Of a DNA stretch of 6,730 bases, positions 6,086 to 6,730 are shown piece by piece. Position 1 is the first letter of the stretch. Every line of letters starts with the position of its first letter. Origin of the DNA: Bacillota bacterium (lineage in GTDB: Bacteria > Bacillota > Desulfotomaculia > Desulfotomaculales > JAJYZD01); NCBI GenBank assembly GCA_021800315.1, contig JAJYZD010000210.1, forward strand, positions 1 to 6,730, written 5' to 3'. Under the pieces are notes generated by a model. It was not told where the DNA came from. It made no database searches and was given only the letters and a program-made list of their open reading frames with translations. A program made the translations under genes and the position numbers.

Positions 6086-6452
6086 ATATTTTCTACATCA
6101 TCGTTACGAGAGGGCCGGTTATCCGCTTAACTCGCCCCGCCTTATCTAATTAATGACGGACCTGATCGTAGATGTGACGGGCGAATAATTTCCTGGACAC
6201 TCAATCGACGCAACCATTAAGCTTGGAACTTGATCAACCGGCGCAACGGCGAGCGCTTGTTCTTTGTCGCATCTGGTCCTGGAGTCCTCCCACTGCACCT
6301 GCCCACCCTGCTCCGGCCCCATCACGCGCCGGCTAAGGTCGAGGCATTCTTGAGCATCGAGGGTTCGAACAACCACAGCTTCCTCCCCAAGTTCAATTTG
6401 GCTGGCGGAACATGCGCAACGACCGTCGGGGTTAGTAGCAGCAAGTGTATTT

Positions 6453-6509
6453 GTCAATCAGTAATATGTGTAGGTATTGACCGGTGGCCTATTTTCTGAT
6501 ATAATTGAC
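6453..6509 (+). repeat. Three ATTGAC motifs near the putative transposon left end
   Basis: GTCAAT at 6453-6458 (inverted), ATTGAC at 6476-6481 and ATTGAC at 6504-6509 (direct; the latter two extend to ATTGACC). IS607-family elements lack classical terminal inverted repeats, and their recombinases bind short motifs near the ends, so these are candidate TnpA sites. Two of them overlap the -35 and -10 of the tnpA promoter. Six-base motifs recur by chance, so support is modest. Confidence 0.3.
6477..6505 (+). promoter_or_regulatory. Near-consensus sigma-A promoter of the IS607-type recombinase gene
   Basis: TTGACC (6477-6482), a 17-base spacer and TATAAT (6500-6505) match the -35/-10 consensus at 11 of 12 bases. 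Transcription would start near 6512, one or two bases before the ATG at 6514. Confidence 0.75.
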
Positions 6510-6513
6510 CATC

Positions 6514-6730
6514 ATGGAAAAGATGTTCAGCGCAGGAGAGGCAGCCAGGCGGATGGATGTGCATCTTACCACCATCCAGCGATGGGATCGCGAGGGAAAA
6601 CTCCGGGTGGTACGGACCATCGGAGGGAAAAGACGTATTCCCGCAACGGAGATCGAACGGATTTTAGGGAACGCCGGGTCTTCGTCCGCACGGGTGCTGG
6701 CCGTGTACGGGCGCGTGTCTTCCCATGAAC
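6514..6730 (+). CDS. tnpA: IS607-family serine recombinase (TnpA), N-terminal part, cut by window end
   Basis: The first 72 codons of a small serine recombinase that moves an IS607-type element. Residues 5-50 form a MerR-like winged-helix DNA-binding domain (FSAGEAARRMDV, then TIQRWDREGKL, then RTIGGKRRIPATEI). The catalytic domain begins at VLAVYGRVSSHE (61-72), where Arg67 and Ser69 correspond to the active-site Arg and Ser nucleophile of the RVS motif. The N-terminal HTH before the resolvase domain distinguishes IS607 recombinases from ordinary resolvases and invertases. ATG 6514 gives the longest product, and ATG 6523 (Met4) is an alternative. Neither has a good ribosome site, and the promoter places the transcript start next to 6514, so translation may be leaderless. 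A tnpB gene often follows in such elements and would lie outside the window. Confidence 0.9.
   Translation, partial: MEKMFSAGEAARRMDVHLTTIQRWDREGKLRVVRTIGGKRRIPATEIERILGNAGSSSARVLAVYGRVSSHE

Larger units (their letters stand above)
5845..6476. other. Intergenic stretch without a convincing gene
   Basis: About 630 bases lie between phaE and the transposon promoter. Frames of about 90-170 codons exist on both strands, but none has a recognisable motif, convincing codon pattern or good ribosome site. The part next to phaE (5860-5935) is AT-rich and probably regulatory. A perfect 6-2-6 inverted repeat lies at 6072-6085. The stretch 6150-6440 is mixed in composition and could be decayed sequence, but I cannot assign a source. 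The transposon left end probably lies in its last few tens of bases. Confidence 0.5.

Noticed and set aside
5629..6153. Plus-strand frame of about 174 codons over the phaE 5' end and upstream region
   Set aside because: Half of it is antisense to phaE, and the rest is low-information sequence crossing the probable promoter.
6355..6380. GGTTCGAAC, resembling a tRNA T-loop
   Set aside because: The flanking bases do not form the T-stem, and no acceptor, D or anticodon arm can be placed around it on either strand.
6146..6457. Minus-strand frame of about 103 codons left of the transposon
   Set aside because: No recognisable motif, TTG start without a ribosome site, and overlapped by a similar-length plus-strand frame. 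It could be decayed sequence, but nothing supports a gene.
6230..6499. Plus-strand frame of about 89 codons running into the tnpA promoter
   Set aside because: It ends inside the promoter, has no motif, and competes with an equally unsupported frame on the other strand.

Overview
The window carries three blocks. They are a plus-strand sulfur-metabolism operon cut by the left edge (1-2288), a minus-strand polyhydroxyalkanoate (PHA) operon read from 5844 down to 2698, and the first part of an IS607-type transposon entering from the right (about 6450 to the end). A small cysteine-rich minus-strand gene (2349-2501) sits in the convergent gap. Purine-rich Shine-Dalgarno sites, tightly packed operons, a near-consensus TTGACC-17-TATAAT promoter and the gene content suggest an anaerobic, fairly GC-rich Clostridia-like Firmicute such as a relative of the Desulfotomaculum/Pelotomaculum group. 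That placement is inference and no marker gene proves it.

Sulfur block: the 3' end of a MoeB/ThiF-type adenylyltransferase, a 291-residue siroheme/[4Fe-4S] sulfite (or nitrite) reductase-like protein with a ferredoxin domain, a TusA-type sulfur carrier and a second, complete MoeB/ThiF protein lie head to tail, with gaps of about 20 bases or short overlaps. The parts fit a route in which sulfite is reduced and the sulfur is handed to an adenylated carrier protein or through a TusA cysteine. The carrier itself is not in the window.

PHA block: phaE, phaC (class III PHA synthase) and a PhaB/FabG-like reductase overlap end to start. The reductase frame has no ATG, GTG or TTG at its expected beginning. 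It stays open upstream, into the phaC tail, through two A-rich heptamers (A AAA AAA and A AAA AAG). A -1 slip at either would join the phaC frame to the reductase frame, and two hairpins follow. Either the reductase is made by frameshifting or from a CTG start coupled to the phaC stop (CTGA), or one base is wrong or mutated at the junction. This is the observation most worth checking.

Right end: 5845-6476 holds no convincing gene. It contains an AT-rich candidate phaE promoter and a 6-2-6 inverted repeat. The IS607-type serine recombinase gene starts at 6514, within a base or two of the transcription start predicted from its promoter, so its mRNA may be leaderless.
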